A stretch of DNA of 64,000 nt from DATFFO01 sp963772815. Its GTDB lineage: Bacteria > Actinomycetota > Acidimicrobiia > Spongiisociales > ZC4RG35. Shown one piece after another: positions 1 through 8,812 of this stretch; position 1 is the stretch's first letter; each line of letters starts with the position of its first letter. The DNA is taken from positions 496,001-560,000 of the forward strand of contig CAVYYV010000006.1 of NCBI GenBank assembly GCA_963772815.1. Direction: 5' to 3'. The translations under genes were made by a program, and so were the position numbers. The notes beneath the pieces were generated by a model. It was given only the letters and a program-made list of their open reading frames with translations, made no database searches and was not told where the DNA came from.

Positions 1-776
1 GCCTGGCGCACATCCTCCACGCCCGCCACATGCCCTTCCAGGTGACCAAGATCCGCCAGGTCTGACGCGAGGAGGTGGTTGATCATCGCCACCAGCAGGA
101 CGGCATCGGTTCCTGGCCGGATGGAAAGATGGAGATCTGCGTGAGCCGCCGTCTTGGTGTGACGGGGATCGACCACGACCACCCTGCCACCCCGCTTGCC
201 TATCGCCTCCAGACGCCCCGGCCAATCGGGCGCAGTGGCGAGGCTGCCGTTGGATTCGTAGGGATTGGCTCCCAAGATCAGCAGATAATCGGTCCGGTCC
301 AGATCCGGAACCGGGATGGTTCCGGGATGGCCGAACATGTAACCGCAGGAGACATGCTTGGGCATCTGGTCCAGCGTCGAGGCCGAGAAGATGTTGCGGG
401 TACCCAGGCCTTTGATGAACGGACGCAGGACCAGGGCGCTGTCGAGCTGATGGGCGTTGGGGTTCCCGATGTAGACGCCTACCCCATTCCGACCATGAGC
501 CTCGACCACCGCTTCATAACGTTCGGCGATGAAGGCGTAGGCCTCCGGCCACGAAACCGTCTCCCACTCCCCGTCCCGCTTCAGTAGAGGGGCACGTAGG
601 CGGTCCGGATCATCGTGGAGACGACCCAAGGTCGTTCCCTTGGGGCAGATGAAACCGCCCGAGAACACGTTGTCGCGGTCACCCCGAATCACCTTGACCC
701 GGTCGTCCTCGAGGGTCAGCTCCAACCCGCACGTGGCCTCACACAGGGGACAGGTCCGATACGCCCTTATCTTCAT
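1..776 (-). CDS. Molybdopterin oxidoreductase, N-terminal part (runs off the window)
   Basis: The minus strand is open from an ATG at 776 to the window edge, about 258 residues. It begins MKIRAYRTCPLCEATCGLEL and continues with a cysteine pattern C-x2-C-x3-C followed by GGFICPKG, which is the N-terminal [4Fe-4S] cluster signature of the molybdopterin oxidoreductase (formate dehydrogenase / nitrate reductase) family. Further on are GNPNAHQ, LGANPYESNGS and VVVVDPRHTKTA, typical of the Mo-bisMGD binding core. The exact substrate cannot be told from this part; nearby genes give no clue. The C-terminal two thirds lies outside the window. Confidence 0.87.
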   Translation of the reverse strand, partial: MKIRAYRTCPLCEATCGLELTLEDDRVKVIRGDRDNVFSGGFICPKGTTLGRLHDDPDRLRAPLLKRDGEWETVSWPEAYAFIAERYEAVVEAHGRNGVGVYIGNPNAHQLDSALVLRPFIKGLGTRNIFSASTLDQMPKHVSCGYMFGHPGTIPVPDLDRTDYLLILGANPYESNGSLATAPDWPGRLEAIGKRGGRVVVVDPRHTKTAAHADLHLSIRPGTDAVLLVAMINHLLASDLADLGHLEGHVAGVEDVRQ

Positions 777-820
777 GTCCCCAAGCTACACATGTCGGCT
801 CGAACCGGTGGGGACACCCC

Positions 821-1483
821 TCAGTGCTTCACCTCGATCCCGCCGAAGAGTGCCACGGCGTGGACGTCGAGTGTGGAGGCATCGGTGGGCAGGCTCTCCT
901 TGGTGGTGATGTTGTCGAACCCTCCGAACAAAGGGAAGCCATGTAGGACTACCTTCCAGCCCTGCGGGACCGAGATCTCCACCCCACCGAACGCCGTGAA
1001 CACGTCCAGGGAGGCGCCGGGAGCCAGCTGTGAGTTGTGCAGGTCGACCTCGGCTCCTCCGAAAATCACCGACACCGAGCCACCCGAGAAGTGCTGGGAG
1101 TGGTTGGCCACTTCGATACCCGAGAAGATGGCGAAGTGCTCCATCCGGTCGTCTCTGGTCGTTCTCCCCCTCCCGGAACTCCGGCCGAGCAGGAACGACA
1201 ATCCGATGACGATAAGGATCCCCGGCCAGACGAATTGCCACAGATTGGCCTCGACCAGATTGGTGGTCCCCAACAGAATCACCCCGGCGATGATGAAGAT
1301 AATCAGCGGCGGCATCCATCTGCTGGGGTTGCTGACGTACATGATCGCTGCCGCCACGATGAAGATCAGCGGCCACCAGGCGGCGATGATGTCCCCGGCG
1401 TTGAGAACGTCGGCGGCGTCGAGCGCCAGCAGGGCCCCCAGAGTGACCAGAATCACTCCGACGAACAGTCGTCCATAGTTCAT
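821..1483 (-). CDS. LiaF-like membrane protein (LiaI/LiaF TM region plus cell-wall-active antibiotics response domain)
   Basis: This 220-residue protein has four hydrophobic segments in its first 105 residues (about 7-25, 32-50, 57-75, 82-100), then an Arg-rich linker (GRSSGRGRTTRDDR). The soluble C-terminal half contains repeated FGG-type turns (IFGGAEVDL, AFGGVEISV, LFGGFDN, LFGGIEV), the pattern of the LiaF C-terminal domain that forms a stacked beta structure. LiaF proteins in Firmicutes restrain the LiaRS envelope-stress system; no LiaRS pair is seen here, so only a membrane/envelope-sensing role is inferred. Start ATG at 1483 is preceded by a purine-rich GGAAGGAGAGGGAGG stretch. Confidence 0.8.
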   Translation of the reverse strand: MNYGRLFVGVILVTLGALLALDAADVLNAGDIIAAWWPLIFIVAAAIMYVSNPSRWMPPLIIFIIAGVILLGTTNLVEANLWQFVWPGILIVIGLSFLLGRSSGRGRTTRDDRMEHFAIFSGIEVANHSQHFSGGSVSVIFGGAEVDLHNSQLAPGASLDVFTAFGGVEISVPQGWKVVLHGFPLFGGFDNITTKESLPTDASTLDVHAVALFGGIEVKH

Positions 1484-1504
1484 ACCTCCCTCTCCTTCCG
1501 GGTG

Positions 1505-2518
1505 TTACGGCTTGGCGTGGTGGGCGTGGAGCTTGGACAGGTCTTCCAGCTGCTCCACGGCCGTGGCCAGGTGACCCTGGGCGGCAAAGGCGTGCGCCGC
1601 CCCTCCCCCTCCGTCACCCGACTGCATCTGATGAGCGGCGGTGCGAGCTTGGGCGGCGGCTTGTTCGGCCGACTCGGCCACCCGGAGATAGGCGGCCGCC
1701 GCGTCCGCCAATAGGGGCGGGATCGAGGGCTGGTGATCCGCCTCGACCACCGTGGGCTCGGCCACATGCCGGGGTGGCCCGGCGGCGATGACCTGGCGCG
1801 CCTCGTCGAGGGTGAAGCGCCCTTGGGTCACCTCGCGACCCATGACCACTCCGCTGACGGTCCGACCGTGGATAGAAAGCGACAGCAGACGGCGCAGGTC
1901 TTCGAGGTCGCGCACGCCGCCGGCGGCGATGATCGGCTCTTCCACCGTGGCCAGGGCCTCGGCCAGGATCTGGATGTTGGTCGTCTCGGTGAGGATATCC
2001 CGACCGACCTCGCTGACCATGAACGCCGCCGCCCCGGCCGAGGACATCTCGATCAGTACCTCCTCCAGATAACGGCCCGAGTTCTTGGTCCATCCTCTGG
2101 TAGCGATCTCCTCGTCGGGCCGCACATCCAGCGACACGGCCACCCGGCCGGCGAACTCCCGGCACAGGTCCCAGACCATGTTCTGGTCCTCGATGGCGGC
2201 GGTTCCCATGGCGATACGCCAGGCACCCCTATCGAGTAGGCGCGCCGCCTCCACATGGGAGCGGATCCCGCCGGCGATCTGCACCTCACCTTCGGCGGTG
2301 TCGATGATCTCGTCGATCAGGGCCCGATTGCGATGATCGTCGAAAGCCGCAGCGTCCAGATCCACAACGTGCACGTGGTCGACACCTTGGCTGAACCAGT
2401 TGTTGACCCGCCCCACCGGATCGTTGTGAAGGGCGATGGCATCGTGGACATCGCCCCGGGGAAGGCGGACGGCACGTCCTTCGAGAATGTTGACTCGGGC
2501 GTAGAGATCCATGCCCAT
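1505..2518 (-). CDS. HisA-like TIM-barrel protein with Asn in place of the first catalytic Asp and a helical C-terminal tail
   Basis: The first ~245 of 337 residues follow the HisA/PriA fold closely: VNILEGRAVRL (residues 9-19), HVVDLDAA, IAGGIR (81-86), GTAAIE (105-110), VSLDVR (128-133), IAAGGVRDLEDL. In HisA and PriA the first strand carries the catalytic Asp (PAxD); here that position is Asn10. Asp131 and Asp174, matching the later conserved acidic residues, are kept. The last ~90 residues are Ala/Gln-rich and probably helical, absent from normal HisA. There are no other his genes around. I chose ATG 2518 because longer frames run into the divergent gene at 2640. It may be a catalytically altered paralogue rather than a histidine enzyme. 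Confidence 0.75.
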   Translation of the reverse strand: MGMDLYARVNILEGRAVRLPRGDVHDAIALHNDPVGRVNNWFSQGVDHVHVVDLDAAAFDDHRNRALIDEIIDTAEGEVQIAGGIRSHVEAARLLDRGAWRIAMGTAAIEDQNMVWDLCREFAGRVAVSLDVRPDEEIATRGWTKNSGRYLEEVLIEMSSAGAAAFMVSEVGRDILTETTNIQILAEALATVEEPIIAAGGVRDLEDLRRLLSLSIHGRTVSGVVMGREVTQGRFTLDEARQVIAAGPPRHVAEPTVVEADHQPSIPPLLADAAAAYLRVAESAEQAAAQARTAAHQMQSGDGGGGAAHAFAAQGHLATAVEQLEDLSKLHAHHAKP

Positions 2519-2639
2519 ACGGTATCCGAACCGCCCGCGGGGTGGTGTCGAAATGTAACCCCGGGCGTCGAGGTCATGTCCAAAGTGGGTAAGCGGGCAC
2601 AGACCGCCTACCGTTTGATCAACCCATTCGAGGAAACCC

Positions 2640-3536
2640 ATGGCCCCTAACGCGAACGCAGAGCTCGTCGAGGCGCTCCAGCCGACCGTGTCCCAACTGC
2701 TTGCCGAGCACCGCGAGCGCCGCCGGCACTGGTACTTCCACGATCTGATTCCCTGGGAGGAAGGCCGCAGCTTCGTCAAGGAGCCGTGGGACGAGTCGCA
2801 GGCGACCATCAACGAGCGGGCCCGGACTTCTCTTGTCTTGAATCTGCTCACCGAGGACAACCTCCCCTACTACCACGTGGCGCTGGAGAAGTACCTTCCG
2901 GAGGGCTCGGTGTGGCGGGAGTGGAACGGTCTGTGGACGGCCGAGGAGGCCCAGCACGCCATCGCCATCCGCTCCTACCTCCTCACCAGCCGTAACTGCG
3001 ACCCGTACGAGTTGGAAGACGATCGCATGGCCACCATGGAGGCCGGCTACCAGCCCCACTTCAAGAACCCGGCCGAGCTGTTCGCCTACACGTCCGCTCA
3101 GGAACTGGCTACCCGCGTGTCCCATCGCAACGCCGGCAAGATCACCGAAGACGAGACCGCCTTCGAGTTGATGCGCAACATCGCCACAGATGAGAACCAC
3201 CACTTCATGTTCTACAAAGGCGTGATGCAGACGATGCTCGAAATCCAACCCGCCACCGCCCTGGAGGGCATCTATCGCACCATGAAGAACTTCCAGATGC
3301 CGGGCATTGGCATTCCCGGCTTTCTGCGGCGGTCGGTGGAGATCGCCAAGGCGGGCGTCTACAACCTGCGTGTCCATCACGACAAGGTGCTGACCCCGCT
3401 TCTCTCACAGTGGAAGATCGCCGACCTAACACGGCTCGATGCCGTCGCCTCCGAGTTCCAGGAAAAGCTGATGGCCCTCCCGGCCGAGATCGTGCGTCGG
3501 GCGGAACAGTTCGAGGCCCGCTTCGGCACCCCCTGA
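2640..3536 (+). CDS. desA: Acyl-[acyl-carrier-protein] desaturase (DesA type)
   Basis: The 298-residue protein matches the soluble di-iron stearoyl-ACP desaturase family used by actinomycetes to put double bonds into ACP-bound fatty acids. The di-iron ligands are visible: Glu72 in TEDNLPYYH, E102-E103-x2-H106 in AEEAQH, Glu155 in SAQELATR, and Glu185 with the following histidines in TDENHH. Length agrees with mycobacterial DesA proteins. GAGGAAA lies just upstream of ATG 2640. It is divergent from the HisA-like gene across a 121-base gap that must hold both promoters. An electron donor is not encoded next to it. Confidence 0.92.
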   Translation: MAPNANAELVEALQPTVSQLLAEHRERRRHWYFHDLIPWEEGRSFVKEPWDESQATINERARTSLVLNLLTEDNLPYYHVALEKYLPEGSVWREWNGLWTAEEAQHAIAIRSYLLTSRNCDPYELEDDRMATMEAGYQPHFKNPAELFAYTSAQELATRVSHRNAGKITEDETAFELMRNIATDENHHFMFYKGVMQTMLEIQPATALEGIYRTMKNFQMPGIGIPGFLRRSVEIAKAGVYNLRVHHDKVLTPLLSQWKIADLTRLDAVASEFQEKLMALPAEIVRRAEQFEARFGTP

Positions 3537-3558
3537 GCAACAGCCGCGGGCCACCGAT

Positions 3559-4575
3559 TCAGCCCTTCCTCTCCTCATGGCCCCCGAATTGGCGGCGCAT
3601 CGCGGAGAGGAGTTTGTCTCCATAGTCTCCCTGGTCCCGAGAGTAGAAGCGCTGGTGGAGGGCCGAGGCGATCACGTTGGCCGGAACTCCCTCATCGACC
3701 GCCGCCTGTAGCGTCCACCGCCCCTCGCCGGAGTCGGATACGTGGCCGGTGTATTCGACCAGGTCCGAGTCCTGATAGAGCGCCGCCGCCGTCAGGTCCA
3801 ACAACCATGAGGCGATGACGGTGCCCCTGCGCCACAGCTCGGCAACCCGGTCTAGCGGCAGGTCGAACCGGTAGTACTCCGGCTGGCGGAGGGGCGCTGT
3901 CTCGGCATCCTCCTGGCGCTTGTCCGATCCGACGTCGGCACGCTCGAGGATCGAGAAACCCTCCGCCAGGGCCGCCATCAGCCCGTATTCGACCCCGTTG
4001 TGGACCATCTTGACGAAATGGCCTGCACCGGCGGGACCACAATGGAGCCAGCCCTCCTCTTCAGGGGAGGGCTGGCCGGTGCGGCCCTCGGTGCGGGCGA
4101 CTGCGCCCAGCCCGGGCGCCAGGGCTCGGAACACGGGGCTGAGTCTCTCCACCGCCTCGGCGTCTCCGCCGATCATCAGGCAGTAACCGCGCTCCAGACC
4201 CCACACCCCGCCCGACACGCCTACGTCGAGATAGTGGAGCCCGGCGGGCGTGAGCTCCTGGGCTCGGTCAACGTCGTCTCGGTAGAAGCTGTTTCCGCCG
4301 TCGATGAGGGCGTCGCCCTCGGACAGATGAGGCCGAAGCTGCTCGATGGTCGAGTCCACGTAGGCGGCCGGAAGCATGATCCAAAGGTTTCGTGGCGGAT
4401 CCAGGGCGGCCGCCAACTCATCAAGCGACGCTACGGCCTCGATGACACCCTCTCCCGCCAGATCCTTGCGGGCACCCTCGTCGATGTCATAGCCTACGAC
4501 TTCATGGCCGGCGCGCTGGAGGCGGCGGGACATGTTGGCCCCCATCCGGCCCAATCCGATCATTCCCAGTTGCAT
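3559..4575 (-). CDS. gnd: 6-phosphogluconate dehydrogenase, decarboxylating (short NAD-type)
   Basis: This enzyme oxidises and decarboxylates 6-phosphogluconate to ribulose 5-phosphate in the pentose phosphate pathway. The N-terminal Rossmann motif GMIGLGRMGANM, the DGGNSFYRDD signature, the VGVSGGVWG loop, and the substrate/catalytic stretch FVKMVHNGVEYG are all present. At 338 residues it belongs to the shorter GndA-like class rather than the 470-residue NADP form. The sequence includes an acidic insertion around EGRTGQPSPEEEGWLHCG. It converges on desA, separated by 22 bases. Confidence 0.92.
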   Translation of the reverse strand: MQLGMIGLGRMGANMSRRLQRAGHEVVGYDIDEGARKDLAGEGVIEAVASLDELAAALDPPRNLWIMLPAAYVDSTIEQLRPHLSEGDALIDGGNSFYRDDVDRAQELTPAGLHYLDVGVSGGVWGLERGYCLMIGGDAEAVERLSPVFRALAPGLGAVARTEGRTGQPSPEEEGWLHCGPAGAGHFVKMVHNGVEYGLMAALAEGFSILERADVGSDKRQEDAETAPLRQPEYYRFDLPLDRVAELWRRGTVIASWLLDLTAAALYQDSDLVEYTGHVSDSGEGRWTLQAAVDEGVPANVIASALHQRFYSRDQGDYGDKLLSAMRRQFGGHEERKG

Positions 4576-4647
4576 GTGATCAACCTTTCCAATTTCATCG
4601 AGCCTATCTCGGTCCGTGTGTACCGATAGACGCCCGGCGATGCTGAA

Positions 4648-5475
4648 TCAGGCCGTGAGCCTGCGATGGCCGACCGACAGGGCCGGCAGCACCTCGGCCA
4701 GGCCGTCGTCGATCCGGACGGTGGCGGCATGGTCCCCCCTGGTCGGGCCGCGATTGACGATGGCAACCGGGGTACGCCGTCGCTGTGCAGCCAGGACGAA
4801 GCGATACCCCGACATCACAGCCAGGGAGGAGCCCAGCACCAAGAGCGCCGAAGCCGTCTCCAACATCCTCATGGCATCCGATACGACCGATTTGGGCACG
4901 TTCTCCCCAAAGAACACGACGTCGGGTTTCAGGATGCCCCCGCAGGCGAGGCAGTCGACCGTGACGAAACCGGCCACCAGGCTCTCGGGCAGCTCTGAGT
5001 CCCCGTCGGGAGCGAACTCCACCTTTGCTCCACCCAGGTTCGGGTTGGCCGCCTCGAGTCGATGGTGCAGCTCCAGCCGGCTCCGACCGTCCCCACACGC
5101 GAGACACACGGTGCGGGCGAGGGAGCCGTGTAACTCGACCACCTCAACGGATCCGGCCGCCTGGTGCAATCCGTCCACGTTTTGGGTTATCACGCCCTCA
5201 ACCTTCCCGTCGCGCTCCAAGGCGGCCACGGCCTCATGGGCCGGGTTGGGCCGAGCCCGGGTGATGCGCTGCCATCCGAAGTGGCTCCGCGCCCAGTAAC
5301 GGCTGCGAGAGCCCTGATCGCGGATGAACTCCTGGTAGGTGATGGGTGGGCGGCGAACCCTGGTGGGATCCCCTCGATAATCGGGGATGCCGGAGTCGGT
5401 CGAGATCCCCGCTCCACTGAGCACCACGACGCCGGCCTGATCGATCAAGGCGGCGAGCTTTGCCGTCGCATCCAC
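4648..5475 (-). CDS. NAD-dependent protein deacylase, sirtuin family (first of two)
   Basis: The protein has the sirtuin signatures LSGAGISTDSGIPDYRG (NAD binding), TQNVDGLHQAAGS, VELHGS with the catalytic His, and a structural zinc site made by CLACGDG and CLACGGILKPD. It should remove acyl groups from lysines using NAD+. I place the start at GTG 5475 because the family begins just before KLAALIDQAG; an upstream ATG at 5532 would add 19 residues unlike any sirtuin and sits one base after the stop of the preceding gene, so translational coupling from there is possible. A second, different sirtuin is at 42695. Confidence 0.9.
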   Translation of the reverse strand: MDATAKLAALIDQAGVVVLSGAGISTDSGIPDYRGDPTRVRRPPITYQEFIRDQGSRSRYWARSHFGWQRITRARPNPAHEAVAALERDGKVEGVITQNVDGLHQAAGSVEVVELHGSLARTVCLACGDGRSRLELHHRLEAANPNLGGAKVEFAPDGDSELPESLVAGFVTVDCLACGGILKPDVVFFGENVPKSVVSDAMRMLETASALLVLGSSLAVMSGYRFVLAAQRRRTPVAIVNRGPTRGDHAATVRIDDGLAEVLPALSVGHRRLTA

Positions 5476-5533
5476 GCGCCGAGAGTAACGGCCGCCCGAA
5501 CCCAAGCCGGGCCCCTGGCAAGCCTGAGGCATC

Positions 5534-7327
5534 TCAGGCCAGGCCGAGGGCCGTCTCGGCCTCGTCCAGGGTTTGGCCTCCGGCCACTACCGGAGCGAAC
5601 AGGTCGCCGTGGCGCTGGAGGCGGTCCCAGATATTGGCAATGGTGACATCGCCGTTGGCGATCCCGCCGAGCTCCTCCCAGCGCACCGGAGCAGAGACCG
5701 GTGCCCCCGGCCTGGGACGGACCGAATACACCGAGGCGATGGTCTGGCCGGAGGCATTGCGGTTGTGGTCGATGAACACCTTCCCGCGGCGCTTGGGCTT
5801 GTCCCACTCCATGGTCAGGTCATCGGGATTGGCCGAGACCAGGTACCGACCCACCTCGCCCACGAATCGCCGTACCCGCTCGAATGTGTGCTCGGGGTCG
5901 AGGGGAACATAGACATGGAGCCCGCGGCTACCGGACAGCTTGGGGTAGCTGGACAAGCCGAGATGGTCCAGGGCAACCCGGATCAGGCTTGCCCCCGCCA
6001 CGACCTGGTCCCAACTGGAGCCCTCCGCCGGGTCCAGGTCGAAGATGGCGTAGTCGGGGCGATCCAGGCTGACGTAGCGAGCATGAAAGGGGTGCACCTC
6101 GATGCAGCCCATGTTGGCGAACCACATCAGCGCCTCGCGGCGATCGGCTACCAGGAAGTCGATCACGCCTCCCTGAGAATCGGAGGGCACGGGCACCGTG
6201 GCCATCCATTCGGGCTGATGCCCCGGCGCCCTCTTCTCGTAGAAGGACGGCCCCTCGATCCCGTCCGGGTAACGCGACATGGACAGGGGCCGATCGGCCA
6301 GATGGGGCAGAAGGACGTCGGCCACCGAGGCGTAGTACTGGACCAGGTCACCCTTGGTGTACCCGGCCCCGGGGAAGAAGACCTTGTCCAGGTTGGAGAG
6401 CGTCAGCGGAACATCCACCCGGGCACGAAACCGCTCTCCCTGCGAGTCGGCTCGCACCGCTCCGGGGAAGGTGATCCGCCCCGAACCGATCGGGCGGCTC
6501 GGCTCGTCTGCTTCGGCTTCAACCGCCCGGCGCGCCTCGGCGAGGATGGCGGCGTGGCTCGACTCCTCCCGGGCCTCCGAGATCAACACCAGGTCGATGC
6601 CGGCCCTCGAGGCAGCCGCCACCAGCGGGCCCACCCGAAGAGTGCCCTCACCGTAGGGGACGTGTCGCACCTCACCCTTTGCACCGACCTGGTTGTCGGT
6701 GAACTGGCAATGGAGTGGATCGATCATCCAGGCCGGGAACTGGTCGGTCAGGAACGACAGGACCTGGGTGAAGGCCTCCACCGTGGTCAGCCCTCCGCCG
6801 GTGATTGCGTGAATATGGGCCCAATCCACCACCGGCCGCACGAAGGAGAAACGGGACGCCATCAAGGCGATATCGCCCAAGGTGCCCCAGGCCCCTTCCT
6901 TTCCGGCCGTCTCCAGCCCCAGTCCCAGACCCAGCCCCTCAACCTTGGGCGCCACAGCTTCCAGACGAGCGGTGACCCGGTCCACAAGGACGGCGGGGTC
7001 TTCGCCGTGCGTGGCCCCGCCGTGGGCGACGATGATCCTGGCCCCGAGTGCCCGGCCCAGCTTCATCGTGTGCTCCAGAGCGGCGAGGCATTGTGCCCCC
7101 CGATCCTCCTCCTCCGGTGTGAGGGTGGCGAAGTAGGGGGCGTGAACCGAGAGCCGGATCCCCCGCTGGGCGGCCAGCTCCCCGAAGGCGGCGCACCTCT
7201 TCTCCTTCCAGGGGAATTCGGTCACGAAGGGCAGCTCGAGAGCGCCGAAACCCTGCTCGAGTAGGGAGTCCAGATAGTGTTCGTCCTCGCCCTCGGGCGG
7301 CATCGCCGAGACGCCCACGGTGATCAT
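5534..7327 (-). CDS. Fusion of an endonuclease IV-like TIM barrel with a LigD-type polymerase (PolDom) domain
   Basis: Residues 1 to about 270 form an endonuclease IV/xylose-isomerase-like TIM barrel with its metal-ligand pattern: His62 (SVHAPY), His102 (VAHGG), Glu139 (LETAG), Asp168 and His171 (VDWAHIH), His206 and Glu251. Residues ~300-597 match the archaeo-eukaryotic-primase polymerase domain of bacterial NHEJ ligase LigD, with the catalytic D430-L-D432, the S465-G-S-R-G-L-H471-VYVPL motif and Asp520 in KVFIDHNRN. Both halves look intact. The combined protein would pair AP-site cleavage with gap filling at breaks. No Ku or ligase gene is in the window. ATG 7327 fits the barrel; GTG 7357 is an alternative start. 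Confidence 0.88.
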   Translation of the reverse strand: MITVGVSAMPPEGEDEHYLDSLLEQGFGALELPFVTEFPWKEKRCAAFGELAAQRGIRLSVHAPYFATLTPEEEDRGAQCLAALEHTMKLGRALGARIIVAHGGATHGEDPAVLVDRVTARLEAVAPKVEGLGLGLGLETAGKEGAWGTLGDIALMASRFSFVRPVVDWAHIHAITGGGLTTVEAFTQVLSFLTDQFPAWMIDPLHCQFTDNQVGAKGEVRHVPYGEGTLRVGPLVAAASRAGIDLVLISEAREESSHAAILAEARRAVEAEADEPSRPIGSGRITFPGAVRADSQGERFRARVDVPLTLSNLDKVFFPGAGYTKGDLVQYYASVADVLLPHLADRPLSMSRYPDGIEGPSFYEKRAPGHQPEWMATVPVPSDSQGGVIDFLVADRREALMWFANMGCIEVHPFHARYVSLDRPDYAIFDLDPAEGSSWDQVVAGASLIRVALDHLGLSSYPKLSGSRGLHVYVPLDPEHTFERVRRFVGEVGRYLVSANPDDLTMEWDKPKRRGKVFIDHNRNASGQTIASVYSVRPRPGAPVSAPVRWEELGGIANGDVTIANIWDRLQRHGDLFAPVVAGGQTLDEAETALGLA

Positions 7328-7360
7328 GGGCGACACAGTACGCGGTGGGAGCGCCACCGA

Positions 7361-8323
7361 TCAGGACAAGACGACCACCGTTGTCCCCACTGATGCCCAG
7401 TCGTAGAGGAATGCAGCCTTCTCCAGGCTCTGGCGCACACATCCGGCGCTGTGATACTCACCCAGCTGTTCCTCGCTCTGGAGCGGGTCTCCGGTTCCGT
7501 CGTTGGGGATGGAATGAAACCCGATCGCAAGATCGTCGCCACGAGCAAAGCGCACCATGTAGCGCATGGTGATGTCGTCGTGGCCGGCGAATGCGGTGGG
7601 GGACTTCGAGAGCACCTGGTAGGTACCCGGGGCAGGAACGCCCTCCTTGCCAGACACCAGGTACGAATCGACCACCGCCCCGCTGGCGTCGACCAGCCAG
7701 ACGCGCTGGCCGCTGTTGGAGTAGACGATACGGCGTCCCTGGCCCGAGCGGGGAGGAACCGGCGGAGCCGGGACCCCCTCCAGATCCTGACGGATGCCCT
7801 CAGCCACGTTCCCAAACTCCTCGAAGGGCGACATCAAGACCCGACCATCGGTTACGACAACGGTGATGGTGTTCTCGGTGGTTTCCGTCATACCCTCCCG
7901 GGTCACGGTCCCGTGGACGTGGAGCACGGTTCTCCCCGCTTCGTCCTCGGAGAGCGAGTATGTGACGGATTCGGCTCTGGACCAGGCCGCCCAGCCCTCT
8001 GACATCTCGATCATCAGTTTGGCGAACTGGTCGCGCCCCACCGCCGCCTGCGAGGTGGGGGCAAGTGCATCCCAGGCCGCCTGCTCGTCACCATCCGCTA
8101 TGTATCCAACCCAGGCCTGAAAGGCTCCTGCCGCCTTGTCGACCGGGTCAACGGGGCCGGTAGTGGGCGTGGGCACACCGGTGGTGGGAGGTGTAGTGGA
8201 TGGCGATGGCGTGGGAGAAGGCGAAGTGGCAGGCGCCGCAGTGGTGCCTGAAGAACCGGCGCTTCCACAGGCGGTAGCCACAATCAGGAGTACCACGAGG
8301 AGGGCGCGAGTCGACCTGAACAT
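7361..8323 (-). CDS. L,D-transpeptidase (YkuD) lipoprotein
   Basis: The 320-residue protein begins with a lipoprotein signal ending ATAC (lipobox), followed by a Thr/Ser/Pro-rich linker (about 25-60), a middle NTF2-like region, and a C-terminal YkuD domain. The catalytic motif is present as FHSIPN followed by EYHSAGCVRQS, giving the His and nucleophilic Cys. It should form 3-3 or Lpp-type crosslinks in peptidoglycan outside the membrane. ATG 8323 is favoured because AGAGGTG lies 9 bases upstream; a GTG at 8335 overlaps that site. The stop lies 34 bases before the next gene on the same strand. Confidence 0.88.
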   Translation of the reverse strand: MFRSTRALLVVLLIVATACGSAGSSGTTAAPATSPSPTPSPSTTPPTTGVPTPTTGPVDPVDKAAGAFQAWVGYIADGDEQAAWDALAPTSQAAVGRDQFAKLMIEMSEGWAAWSRAESVTYSLSEDEAGRTVLHVHGTVTREGMTETTENTITVVVTDGRVLMSPFEEFGNVAEGIRQDLEGVPAPPVPPRSGQGRRIVYSNSGQRVWLVDASGAVVDSYLVSGKEGVPAPGTYQVLSKSPTAFAGHDDITMRYMVRFARGDDLAIGFHSIPNDGTGDPLQSEEQLGEYHSAGCVRQSLEKAAFLYDWASVGTTVVVLS

Positions 8324-8469
8324 GTCTGGTTTCACCTCTGGTTGGAACGGGCGAATCGGATACAGCTATTGGATGCAGGAGGGCACCACAGGGTTCCCCA
8401 ATGTCACCAACGACGGGGAAAGGAAAATGGTCGGCACCCCACCGGTCCACAGCGTATTCTCGCCCGTCC

Positions 8470-8811
8470 ATGAATCTGGAACAGCGGATGCGAGGGGACC
8501 TCCTCGCCGCCATGAAAGAGCGCGACGACACGGGAGTGCGGGCACTGCGCCACATGCTGGGTGTGATCGGCAACGCCGAGGCGGTGGATCCGGCCGAGCA
8601 CGAAGGCATGACCCCTACCAGCTCGGAAGTCTGCCGACGGATTCTGACCGACGATCACCGACGGCAGCTCCTGGCCGACCAGATCTCACAACTCGGTCGC
8701 ACCGCCTCGCAGCTGAGGCAGCTGCGGCGCCTCGACGAGGCGGTCGAGCTCGAGCAGGAGATCGCCGTCTTAGCGAGCTACGAGGAGGGAGCCGAGCCGG
8801 CCACTGGCTGA
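8470..8811 (+). CDS. Short GatB/YqeY-like protein
   Basis: This 113-residue protein starts MNLEQRMRGDLLAAMKERDDTGVRALRHMLGVIGNAEA, which matches the N-terminal helical half of YqeY proteins (related to the tail of the GatB amidotransferase subunit). The C-terminal part is charged and helical, but lacks a clear YqeY C-terminal QLxxYLP motif, and the protein is shorter than the usual ~147 residues. A longer frame starting at 8401 is less likely. It converges on pruA with one base between the stops. Function in the family is loosely tied to tRNA amidation; here unknown. Confidence 0.6.
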   Translation: MNLEQRMRGDLLAAMKERDDTGVRALRHMLGVIGNAEAVDPAEHEGMTPTSSEVCRRILTDDHRRQLLADQISQLGRTASQLRQLRRLDEAVELEQEIAVLASYEEGAEPATG

Positions 8812-8812
8812 C

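Noticed and set aside
1505..2860. A longer version of the HisA-like gene reaching to 2860
   Set aside because: It would overlap 220 bases of the divergent acyl-ACP desaturase and the added residues look nothing like HisA.
5573..7264. A 563-residue plus-strand frame
   Set aside because: Antisense shadow of the endonuclease/polymerase fusion; no start or signals.
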